From Aedes albopictus (lineage: Eukaryota > Arthropoda > Insecta > Diptera > Culicidae), in the NCBI RefSeq assembly GCF_035046485.1, contig NC_085136.1, positions 76,897,734-76,961,733 on the forward strand: a stretch of 64,000 nucleotides of DNA, read 5' to 3'. Of the stretch, positions 12,816-22,329 are shown piece by piece; position 1 is the first letter of the stretch, and each line of letters begins with the position of its first letter. The position numbers and the translations under genes were made by a program. Under the pieces are notes generated by a model. That model saw only the letters and a program-made list of their open reading frames with translations, was not told the origin of the DNA and did no database searches.

Positions 12816-13082
12816 CGGTCGAAAGCTTTTTCGTAATCAATGAACCCCAGGTAGAGAGACTCTTGGAATTCATTGATTTGCTTCAGAATGATCCGGATCG
12901 TGACAATATGGTCCACACAGGATCGTCCGGCACGGAATCTTGCTTGCTGCCGTCGGAGAGATGTGTCAATCTTCTCCTGTAGCTGGTTAAGGATCACTTT
13001 GCAGAGAACTTTGAGAACGATGCGTGACAGCTTGATGCCCCGCCAATTATCGCATACAGTCAGGTCACCCTTTTTGGGTAGC
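12816..13082 (-). pseudogene. LINE reverse transcriptase, N-terminal part of the split element
   Basis: Minus strand, from 13082 down: PKKGDLTVCDNWRGI (early RT motif), RQQARFRAGRSCVDHI, and DYEKAFDR immediately before the inserted transposon at 12815. Joined to 9031, the reading gives EKAFDR-LNHENMW, the order expected in intact LINE RTs. The endonuclease and N-terminal part are missing; the element is 5' truncated near 13082. Confidence 0.88.
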
Positions 13083-13898
13083 TTGTCATCAACGCATACT
13101 TTGAAGTTCTGTCAGGTCCTAGATCTAAATCTGCTGTCAGGTTTTATTATCCGATCTTGAGTCTCGACCTCCAGCGAAATCGTGGCTCCAGATTTCAGGG
13201 ATCCTTATGTCCAAGCAGTCATGAATTCAGCCAGAAACGTATTTCCGAAGTTCTTCCAATTTTAACGGTTTCAAAACTCCATTGCGGGTAATTTCGGTGG
13301 GTTAGCTTCTCGATTCCCAGCTTGGTATCGTTTTTCGAACCACATATTTCTTTCTTCTTGAAAAACTTCAAGCTTTGCATCAAGCTTTACGAGGCTCATA
13401 ACCTTTTAGAGAACCAGGAACACGTGTGGCTAGTAACGATCAAACTATCAAGTCTACTTTCTTCCTTTTACCCATTGACCTGTAACTTGACGCAGCAAGC
13501 GCCATTATCGGTTAAATATAGACGATCACCATCGCTCACACATTGACGATGCCCATTAGCTCAAGCAGCTATCTCATTGGTTCCTTGTGTGAGTGTAAAT
13601 GGCTAGGCTGGCGATACTGGAGCAGCATTTACGGACGATAAATCAAGCATAAGCTTTCTTTTTACGTTGTTTGAAATTGTCTTTTTGTCAGCTCATGTGA
13701 TTGCAAGTATGAAATGCCCTCTAACAGAGGACGCTGAAGTGGAAAACATATCTTTACGTTCAATTGAATCTTTGTGGAAAGAGGCCAAATTCGCTTTTTC
13801 TTTCCAAAGATGCCCCCAGGGATTCCTCTAGATTTTTTTCCAAGGATTCCTTCAACTTCTTTAGAAATATTAGTTTGGGGTTTTACGACTGGAAACTT

Positions 13899-14135
13899 GA
13901 TGGAAAGAGAGATGACTTTCTCAGTCTTCGAATCAAGGACGATTTTTATCTCCATTTCCGACGTTTCGGCATGGGAATTTGGGCCTTTTTTCCAGGGTCA
14001 TAGTGTCTACCGTCTATCATTTTTGGGGTATTTGCATAAGGAATGTTCTTCTGGGTGGCTTTCCATGCATACGTGTTGTGTAGATAAACATTGTTCTTGA
14101 TTTGAAGACTGAGAAAGCCATCCCCCTTTTCCATC
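13899..14135. mobile_element. MITE with about 43-bp imperfect inverted ends
   Basis: The left end gatggaaagagagatgactt and its continuation to about 13942 match, inverted and with several mismatches, the segment 14093-14135. CTT borders both sides (13896-13898 and 14136-14138), suggesting a 3-bp target duplication. Its absence from copy A supports insertion. Confidence 0.65.
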
Positions 14136-14141
14136 CTTAGA

Positions 14142-14419
14142 GGGGCCCATATAGCCGAGGCGGTAAACGCACGGGTATTCAGCATGACCATGCTGAGGGT
14201 GACGGGTTCGATTCCCGGTCGGTCCAGGATCTTTTCGTAAAGGAAATTTCCTTGACTTCCTTGGGCATAGAGTATCTTCGTGCCTGTCACACGATATACA
14301 CATGCAAAATGGTCATTGGCAGAGGAAGCTCTCAGTTAATAACTGTGGAAGTGCTCATAGAACACTAAGCTGAGAAGCAGGCTTTGTCCCAGTGAGGACG
14401 TTACGCCAAGAAGAGAGAT
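14142..14419 (+). mobile_element. Feilai-like tRNA-derived SINE
   Basis: Starts ggggcccatatagccgaggc and contains a pol III A box (tagccgaggcgg) and B box (ggttcgattcc), followed by a tRNA-unrelated body and the tail gttacgccaagaagagaga. The same sequence occurs at 20701-20990 and 43922-44198 and, truncated, at 47133-47345 and 55094-55253. I name it Feilai from memory of the Aedes SINE. Confidence 0.85.
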
Positions 14420-15489
14420 ATTTTCCAGGTATCCCTTCAGTAATCGTTCATGGGATTTCTCTTCATTAATCCTTTCGGGATTCCTCTAACAGTTTGAGCT
14501 AGAATTCCTCAAGGAAATCTGACTAAGATTCCGCAAGCAAATCCTACTAAAATTGATCCGAGGATTCTTCCAGCAGTTCCTCTAGAGATTTTAAGGGATT
14601 CCTCCATGGATTTTCTTTGGTTTTCTCCAGGAATTGCTCCAAAAATTCGGCGTGCGATCCCTCCAGGGATTCATCTAGAAATTCTTCCAGCTGTTCTTCC
14701 TGGAGTTTCCCCAGAAATTCTTTATGCGATGTCTCCAGAAATCCTTCGAGCTATTTCTTCAGGATTTTCCCATAATTGCTGTAGGGATTTCTCTAGCAAT
14801 TCCTCCCAGAATTTCTCCTGTGATTTGTAGACGGATTGCTTCAAGAATTTCCCTAGAGATTTTAAGTGGGAATTGCTTCTCTGATACCTTCAGGAATTTC
14901 TGCTGAGATTCATCTATAGATTTCGCTATGAATTCCTCCAGCTGTTACTCTAGAAAATCTTCCAGGGATTACTCAAGAAATTTGTTTAGGGTTTCTTCCA
15001 GAAGTTTTACCGGCAATTTATTCAGGAATTCTTCTGTATATTTCTCCAGGTATTCCTCTAGGAATTCTCCCAGGGATTGCTCCAGAAATTCCTCCTGTGA
15101 TGTCTCCAGTAATCCTTCCAGATATTCCTTTAGGATTTTTGTCATGATTATTCTAGGGATTTCTCTAGCGAATTCTATGGGGATTCCTTCAGAAATTCCT
15201 GCAGAAATTGATCGAGAAATCTCGCCTGTGTTCTAACTAACTGAAACCACTGTGAATTTACCACTTCCAAACTTCCTTAAGGTTTATGAAACGTCCTGAA
15301 CATTTGGATTCCAGACTTCCGGTACAAATGTTTTAATTTTTCTTAGAAAATAGAATTTAATCGACTAGATCCAGACGTTCAGTGAATATTTTTCAACTTT
15401 TTTAGAATTATGATGATCTATAAGCTTGTAATACGCTGCTGGTCTTTGTTCAATATGTTCATTCTTTTATTTCATTCTCCTTCTTACAG

Positions 15490-16411
15490 AGGCATCTTCG
15501 AGTGGGGCATGCTGTACAAAGAGAACGAAGTGCCCCGTCGGGAGCAGAAACGCCGAAAGCACGACAGCGAACCGTACAAGAGTCCGACTCACGCCGGTGG
15601 ACTGTTCGCCATCAATCGAGAGTTCTTCCTGGAGATCGGGGCGTACGATCCGGGTCTGCTAGTTTGGGGTGGCGAGAACTTCGAGCTGAGTTTCAAGATC
15701 TGGCAGTGCGGCGGCAGTATCGAGTGGGTCCCATGTTCCCGGGTGGGACATGTGTACCGCGGGTTCATGCCCTATAACTTTGGCAAGTTGGCTAACAAGA
15801 AGAAGGGACCGCTGATTACGATCAACTACAAGCGGGTGATCGAGACGTGGTTCGATGAGCAGTACAAGGAGTACTTCTACACCCGGGAACCGTTGGCGCG
15901 GTACCTGGACATGGGTGATATCAGCGAGCAGTTGGCGCTGAAGGAACGCCTGCAGTGCAAGAGCTTCCAATGGTATATGGACAACGTGGCGTATGATGTG
16001 CTGGACAAGTACCCGGCACTTCCGGCCAATCTGTACTGGGGCGAGTTGAAGAACTCCGGAACGGAGAAGTGCGTCGATGCGTTGGGTCGTCAACCGCCGG
16101 CCATGATCGGACTGCAGCACTGCCACGGCCAGGGTCACAATCAGTTGATCCGGCTGAATGCTGCCGGGCAGCTGGGCGTTGGGGAGCGGTGCATCGAAGC
16201 CGACAACATGGGCATCAAGCTAGCCTTCTGCCGGATGGGCACGGTCGATGGGCCGTGGCAGTATGACGAAAGCACTTCCACCCTGCTGCATCGGACGTAC
16301 AAGATGTGCATGGGATATCTTCCCCAGACGCGAACCCTCGGCCTGATGCCATGCGACGTACACAATGCATATCAGTCGTGGAAGTTTCACACCATCACGC
16401 CGCGGTGGTAG
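15490..16411 (+). CDS. Pgant7: Polypeptide N-acetylgalactosaminyltransferase, terminal exon (Pgant7/GALNT7-like)
   Basis: Terminal coding exon of the gene whose upstream exon ends at 3728. The splice acceptor is ttcttacag at 15489, and joining keeps the frame (…HHY-R-GIFEWGMLYK…). It carries the Gal/GalNAc-T motif with W-G-G-E-N at 15665-15679 and the HAGGLFAI and WVPCSRVGHVYR stretches, so the catalytic half is complete. It is followed by a ricin-type (R-type) beta-trefoil lectin domain from about 16060 to the end, with paired cysteines and a QSW (Q-X-W) repeat near the C-terminus. The stop is TAG 16409-16411. Codon use is strongly GC-ending, unlike the surrounding intron. In Drosophila, Pgant7 is reported to favour partly glycosylated substrates; this is family knowledge, not read from the sequence. 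Confidence 0.94.
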
Positions 16412-16688
16412 TTGAGGAGAGGTGATGACGTCGGATAGTTCCGTTCGGTTTGAGCTGCTCAAATGACCCGAACATCATCGCACACACTGCGCAGACATTC
16501 CAGAGCGTTTCAGGCAGGGGACAGACTTATCTTTGCGGGCGATCTCTCGAGGAGGAGGCGGTATCACAGTCACAGAGTGTTGGACGATTCCCGAACCTTA
16601 AGAATCATACCTTTCCGTTTGTACTTTTCTGTTGAGCTGATTTTTACCTATAGAAGTAATCAGTTTCTTGTTTTATGTGTTCATTTTT

Positions 16689-16730
16689 AATAAACTAATG
16701 ATCACATTCAATGTATAAACACAGAATAAA
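16689..16730 (+). terminator. Polyadenylation signals of the Pgant7-like gene
   Basis: Two AATAAA hexamers lie at 16689-16694 and 16725-16730, about 280-320 bp after the stop codon and before the composite transposon that begins near 16811. They give a short 3' UTR. Confidence 0.7.
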
Positions 16731-17407
16731 CTAAACCATTTCCATGAAGGTAAATAAACTTAAAGTTCAGAAAAAGCTAGTTTTGCATTTAAAAACTACT
16801 TTTTTGACAGTGGCCCGTATGAATAAAAAGTAGTAACTACTCGTGCTTTGTAGTTACTATTTTGAAATATGATCCACTCCAAAGTAGTAGCCTTGGTATG
16901 AATAAAACCATTTTTCGAACAATGTATTAGATACTACTTTCGAAAATTTCGAAGTAGTATTTACTACTTTATTTCAAGCATAATTTTTCAAATCGACGTA
17001 TCTAACTTTTTCACTGATCTGAGTAAATTCATGGTCAATGTTGACGACCATTTCACTAAAATAGTTTTTTATAAAAAGACTTTTCATAAGTTTTTTCGTG
17101 CTTAACATCACCAGGGATATAGCACCTATAGCACGCACTAGGTAAGAAACAAAACCTACTCATTCCATATCATTTTCACAATGAATTTTGATAAAAATAC
17201 ACATACACCGGGTTGGTTAGAGATACGTCATGCCAGATACGTCGCCTTTGTATGGTGCCAGTTTGGTGTATCTGTTACTTTTGATTTTGGCTAGATACGT
17301 CGTTTGGTTTTCTCATATATAAAACCGGTGTATCTATCAGTAAAGTTGTAAACATCAAAATAGTTAGATACGTCGTTTCGAAAAATATACTTAGTTAAAC
17401 AAATTAA

Positions 17408-18057
17408 CCCTTTCCCGCCCATGGTGTCTGTAGAGCACCATAACTTTCAACCCTTGTATCTCTGAAACTAGTGAAGTTTTTTGAATGTTTTTAATTGTAA
17501 ATCATGATTTCACTTGTTGTTCTCTATCTAAAGGCATTACACTAAGTATGCGCATAAAAATTCAATGTTTTTGTCAAAAAAAGTTTTCACGAAAAGCTAT
17601 TTTTTCGAAAAAAAAATAATGACAAACTTTGACGTGTTAATCAATGGCATGGTTATCCTCATGGGTTGAAATAAAAATAGTTCCCTAGCAGATTTACTAT
17701 TTCTTTGTGTAGTCATACGTTGAAAAGATCTGAAATGTGTATTTAAACTATTAATTTGATACAATATGAATGGTGCATATATGCACCACTGGACACATGG
17801 CGTGCAAAAAATAAGCAATTTTCCAATGTAATCATTTTTTGCACCCCATTCTAGAATTCTGTTGGCAAAAAGTTTAAAGTTTTTGAGAACAACTTGTCTC
17901 GAATTATAATAAATTTGTATAAAACCGGTTCGGAAAGTACTTTTCTTGGATTGTCAAATGAAGCATCCTGTGCTTTGACCATTTTTAACGAGAAAAATCA
18001 TGAAATAAAGTTCTTCAAATGCCTGGTGGTGCTCATGAAGTCATGGGCGGGATAGGG
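17408..18057. mobile_element. 650-bp TTAA-flanked MITE (piggyBac type)
   Basis: TTAA at 17404-17407 and 18058-18061 encloses inverted ends CCCTTTCCCGCCCATG and CATGGGCGGGATAGGG (one mismatch). TTAA plus CCC ends fit piggyBac-class transposition. There is no coding sequence inside. Confidence 0.85.
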
Positions 18058-18247
18058 TTAAGCAATAAATCATCAAACAGGGATGTGGGTTCTTCAATTT
18101 GCTTGATGAATCATGCATGCAGCAGTTAACCCGGATTTGTTTACATTCTCGAGTTCCGTCGGATTGAAAAGTTATGCTTGATTTGTTTTTGTTTTGGTAG
18201 TTCTTCTTCCACCAGTCGGCAATTCAGAACAAACTATGGTCGCAAAA

Positions 18248-18464
18248 TATTGTGCGTTTAGCACTAAATTGATTTCCGAAAAAACTTCATTGACTTCCGC
18301 TGCCTTTCCTATGCGTTAAACATAACGTCGGAAGTAGTGCGCTGTACAGTAAATCTGGTTTGCTATACAGCGCACTACTTCCGACGTAATGTTTAACGCA
18401 TAGGAAAGGCAGCGGAAGTCAATGAAGTTTTTTCGGAAATCAATTTAGTGCTAAACGCACAATA
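18248..18464. repeat. Long palindrome, 99-bp arms, 19-bp spacer
   Basis: The arm at 18248-18346 (from tattgtgcgtttagcactaa) is repeated in reverse complement at 18366-18464 with, by eye, a single mismatch (aacataacg versus aacattacg). A foldback of this quality implies a recent origin or ongoing gene conversion. Its right edge coincides with the TA target of the pogo-like MITE at 18465. Confidence 0.85.
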
Positions 18465-18907
18465 CAGGTCGGACTCGATTATCCGGGGGTTCAATTAACC
18501 GGGGGCCCGATTATCCGGGGCTCGATTATCCGGCAAAAATGGCTCGATTATCCGGGGAAAAGTTTGTTTATGCTTTGTTTACTAGATTTAAGATTATAAT
18601 ATGTCAAAAAATGTGATAAACATCAAATACAACACCTGAAAATTGGATTTAACCTATTTGAAAATTATTTTTATTTTTTCACATTTTGCAGTGAAAATTT
18701 CATTTTCAAAAAACATGCTTATAATAATACTTGATGTTAAGTTTAGGCACTATAACGTCATGTATGTTAGCTTCTATGTTTAATGAACAGTTTTTGATTG
18801 AAGAACATCAAAAATAAAAGAAAAGAAGCATGGCTCGATTATCCGGGTGACTCGATTATCCGGGGTGAAATAATTTTGAAGTCACCCGGATAATCGAGTC
18901 CGACCTG
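18465..18907. mobile_element. 443-bp pogo/Tc1-like MITE, CAGGTCGGACTCGATTATCC ends
   Basis: Inverted ends CAGGTCGGACTCGATTATCC are flanked by TA (18463-18464, 18908-18909). The motif ctcgattatccgg is repeated several times just inside both ends, which may be transposase binding sites. There is no ORF. The ends resemble pogo/Tigger-type termini. Confidence 0.85.
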
Positions 18908-19618
18908 TAGTGATTTTTGCAGCAGTTTCCTCATTTAAGTTAACAATACTGAAGAAAGAAGTGATCGTGAGGGCACCTTAGCAGGATAAAAATCTTTCTC
19001 AAATGCACCATGCGTATCGGCATGCACTTACGGTCGCCGCTGCGCCACAGGCCACGCTTACAGAATACTTCCTCAGTAATTTCAACTCACCAGAACGTTA
19101 ATAAAAAACCACAGCAAAAGCCACTAATTTCCGTTAAAAATCATGAAAATTCAATTGCCACATCATCACGGCGCTCTATCTGGGGTAAATTGCTTCAAAA
19201 CCCTCCGCACGGGACGCCGACAGCAAAACATCGTTTTTTGCTGGAACTTGATGGTTCTTGAGTCGCTTTCCGAAAGGTAATGTCCGTCGAAACTTGCATC
19301 TAACTAAACATTCTCGAAGAATACCCTTTTTGTTGAAAAAAATAAACACAATCTTTGAAAAAGAATTGCAAACACAAGTTGTGATTTCATACACACGCAT
19401 CACAGGCTTTGTAGCAACCTCAAGAGCAGACTACAAATTTCTTGTAGTAAATACTACTTTTATTCATACCGATTGTGGAACATGTTCCACAAAAGTAGTA
19501 AGTTCGAAACTTGTAGTGTAGTAAATGCTCTGTTTACTTTTATTCATACCAATAATTGTAGTATTTACTACAAAATTGTAGTAAACTGTGGATTACTACT
19601 TTTTATTCATACGGGCCA

Positions 19619-20700
19619 GTAAGTTCATCCTTATCTTTACTAATTTTAGGTGAAGACTTCCACTTGCCTATATTATGTAGGTGACGTTGTAGACCTTTGT
19701 CATAGTTTGAACTCGAGACACGAAGAAAATAATATTCATGATGGTAAGTTCGTACGGGAATTGTCCACTTTTTTAGATTCAACTGCCTGCCTGCGTGATG
19801 AACTCGACTCGTGTTTTCTCATCTGACTATTCTTGTAAATACGTAGACTTTGTTTAGGACTTTTTTAAGACGATCCTCAACCACCTTACCACTGCACGAA
19901 AAAAAAAAGAAACGCTGCAAAACATGGGAATAGCGATTTGCCAAAATGACTTAAAATTTTCAGAGAGAGGAGCAATCACTTAATTTGCCGATTGACAAAA
20001 ATTTAATTCGATGAAACCTTTTTTTGTTAGCCAGGCAAAAACGATCAATTTAGCGGTACATTATAGCGCGTGCCTTTTTTACAGTTGAACAAAATTCCGC
20101 TGACGACCGTAGAAAGAAAGCGAAACAGCGAATGACACTTTTTTACCAAGTTGAGTTAAGACCCTTTATAAGCAATTGTTTGTACTGTTGTTGTTGGATT
20201 GCGCAGAACCCCAAATCAGTGTGGATTGACTGAAACCGCAATTTTTGTGTTAATAGTCCACTCGTGTGCTCCCCTCATTTTATGAAATGATACAAGACTT
20301 CCTCATACTAAGTAACAACTCAATAAGTGAGACACACTGGTACATCACACCAGTCCGATTTGTAATGTAAACGGATACATATAATTAGTAGCATTTACCA
20401 ATATAAGGACATAAATAAGAAATGGCAATCTTTTCTGATACAAATAGCGAGTATTCTCCAGAGCACATGAATGAAAAAAAAAGTAAAGCGAAATGTGGAG
20501 AACGATAAGTGAAACGTAAATCACCTGGTTACGACTTAAAATTGAATCAATTTAGGATAAATTTTCTATTAACTAAGACAAATAAACCTTGTTATTAAAT
20601 TTAAATTGTTGGCGGTTTTTCGTTGTGATGATTGAGAACATGTCCCATGGCCGAGTAAGGTGGAATAACACCGTGATTATGTGACCTATATATGCTTGAA
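19619..20700. other. No gene seen
   Basis: About 1.1 kb of AT-rich DNA between the composite element and a SINE. No coding, splice or repeat signal stood out. Confidence 0.5.
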
Positions 20701-20990
20701 GGGCCCATATAGCCGAGGCGGTAAACGCACGGGTATTCAGCATGACCATGCTGAGGGTGACGGGTTCGATTCCCGGTCGGTCCAGGATCTTTTCGTAAAG
20801 GAAATTTCCTTGACTTCCTTGGGCATAGAGTATCTTCGTGCCTCTGCCACACGATATACGCATGCAAAATGGTCATTGGCAGAGGAAGCTCTCAGTTAAT
20901 AACTGTGGAAGTGCTCATAGAACACTGCTCATAAACACAGCTGAGAAGCAGGCTTTGTCCCAATGAGGACGTTACGCCAAGAAGAGAGAG
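20701..20990 (+). mobile_element. Feilai-like SINE, near full length
   Basis: Near-identical to the copy at 14142, with a short extra segment in the tail region. The probable target duplication is atatgcttg, on the left just before the start and on the right after the gagagaga tail. Confidence 0.85.
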
Positions 20991-22083
20991 AGATAGATAT
21001 GCTTGTTACTAAACCTTATCAACGCTAACATTTCTAGGCCTGCATACGTCTGAGACAGACTGTCTCTACCCGTTTTTGTTTTACTAATAGTTTATGGTTA
21101 TTTATGGCCTAACCATTAGCTTGATATTGAGCTTGAGCTTGATTGACCGCCCGTGGACGCTACTTCATTATCGCCTGACATGCTACACTCACAAAAGGAA
21201 CCAATGAGATATCTGCCGCTGACTAGCAGGCATCTTCAGTGTGTGAGCGTTGAAGATCTTCAATTTTTAGGCGAGAATGGCGCCAGCCACGTCAGATTGC
21301 AGGTCAATGTGGGGAATGGGAAGAAAGTGATAATTGCAATCGTTTGTAACCACATCTGGCGATATGGTTTGGCAGAGGGTTCACACATTGGTGCGTGGAT
21401 GCCAGGCGTAAGGTGATAGATTTGTGTGATAATTACTATTAAGCTAATGCGGCACAGTTCGCTTGATTACATAACTCGTAGGCATCTGGTTAACATCTGT
21501 GCTGTGAAAGTAGGAAGGAAGGGAAACGGCTTTTCAACCATTCCTGGTTCTAGCGATGGCTATGAACTTATGGTTATTAGCGTGGTTCAAAAATTCGTTT
21601 TTGCTCCACACCGCTTATTCGATTCATAGCCAGATACTGAGCCTTTCCCAAAAAATGAGTTGATTTGGTTGAAAGTTGAGAGTGCACAAGCCCCTCAAAG
21701 TTTGTATGGGAATTACTATGGGAAAAGGACGTTTTCATTTAATTGACCGTAGCATTTCCCCAATCGCCCTATAGTGTTAATTGATCCTTGGTACTCCTAG
21801 GCTACTTTATTAGCTACAACTTTGCCAAAGACCACATTCAAATTTTATCCAACTGCAGAAACTTTAACAGTGATCGTTCAGCTTCCCAGCAGGCAACATT
21901 GCTGCAAATGGCGCCAAAGATAGCACACATAAAACATGGCTACTATGTTTCAAGGCAAATTGCAGTGATGCCCATGGAATAGTGTAATCATCATGATCAA
22001 AGATTTTCATTCATTCATAAAAGGTTGGATGAAAGGGACGGGCCATGCATTGAACCCAGGACCTTGTGGATGCGCATTGCACA
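20991..22083. other. No gene seen; tRNA-related fragment at the right end
   Basis: No gene signal. From about 22030 the words gaaagggacgggccatgcat and gaacccaggacctt resemble the tRNA-like segment at 33841-33916, so a SINE fragment probably ends here. Confidence 0.45.
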
Positions 22084-22086
22084 TTA

Positions 22087-22264
22087 GGGGCTCTCCATAA
22101 ACCACGTGGTCATTTTTTTTGGGACTTTTCAACCCCCCCCCCCCCGCGTGCTTATTAGTCCATACAAATTTTTTTATTTGTCCATACAAAATGGTCATTG
22201 GCCGAACACACCCCGCCACCCCCCCCCCCCCCCCCACGTGGTTTATGGACTTATGGACAGCCCC
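22087..22264. mobile_element. 178-bp Harbinger-type hairpin MITE
   Basis: TTA duplicated at 22084-22086 and 22265-22267. The inverted ends contain ccataaaccacgtgg / ccacgtggtttatgg with GGGG at the outer edge, and C-homopolymer tracts lie inside. TWA target sites and GGG/GGC ends are the PIF/Harbinger signature. A relative lies at 42334-42506. Confidence 0.8.
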
Positions 22265-22329
22265 TTAGCTTTCTTTATTATTGAGATTTTCAGCCCAAGG
22301 CTGGTCAGAAGTACTTTCAAATATTGTTT

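Larger units (their letters stand above)
13205..15323. repeat. Intronic duplication, copy B
   Basis: Same landmarks as 6285-7943 in the same orientation, starting gtccaagcagtcatgaattc and ending ttccggtac near 15323. Relative to copy A it carries a MITE (13899-14135) and a Feilai-like SINE (14142-14419). Substitutions are frequent, so this is an old duplication or two members of a repeat family. Confidence 0.75.
3729..15489 (+). other. 11.8-kb intron of the Pgant7-like gene
   Basis: The GT (3729) and AG (15488-15489) borders are canonical and the flanking exons join in frame. The contents are a 718-bp MITE, a diverged duplication, a LINE interrupted by a 3.8-kb transposon, and a Feilai-like SINE. 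I saw no additional host exon inside. The stretches 3729-4239 and 4958-5880 show no feature. Confidence 0.85.
16811..19618. mobile_element. 2.8-kb composite element, tggcccgtatgaataaaaag ends
   Basis: Perfect 26-bp inverted ends (16811-16836, 19593-19618), with further diverged inverted matches inside (actacttt/ttcatacc words to about 16990 and from about 19430). A 3-bp AGT may flank it. Its interior hosts at least two nested MITEs and a long palindrome, and no transposase. The segment 17205-17400 has repeated agatacgtcgt words, and 18910-19430 shows nothing recognisable. Confidence 0.75.

Noticed and set aside
13662..13955. Open frames within the intronic duplications (also 7133-7876, 14606-15236)
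   Set aside because: These are translations of degenerate tcctccaggaattc repeats. They are not conserved between the two duplication copies.
14142..14220. A functional tRNA gene suggested by A and B boxes
   Set aside because: The sequence is the head of a repeated SINE and does not fold into a complete cloverleaf with a proper anticodon arm.
14007..14303. Similar open frames recurring in SINE copies (also 20573-20876, 47251-47652)
   Set aside because: They are chance translations of the Feilai-like SINE. The same peptide appears only where the SINE is present and the SINE is a pol III-type element.
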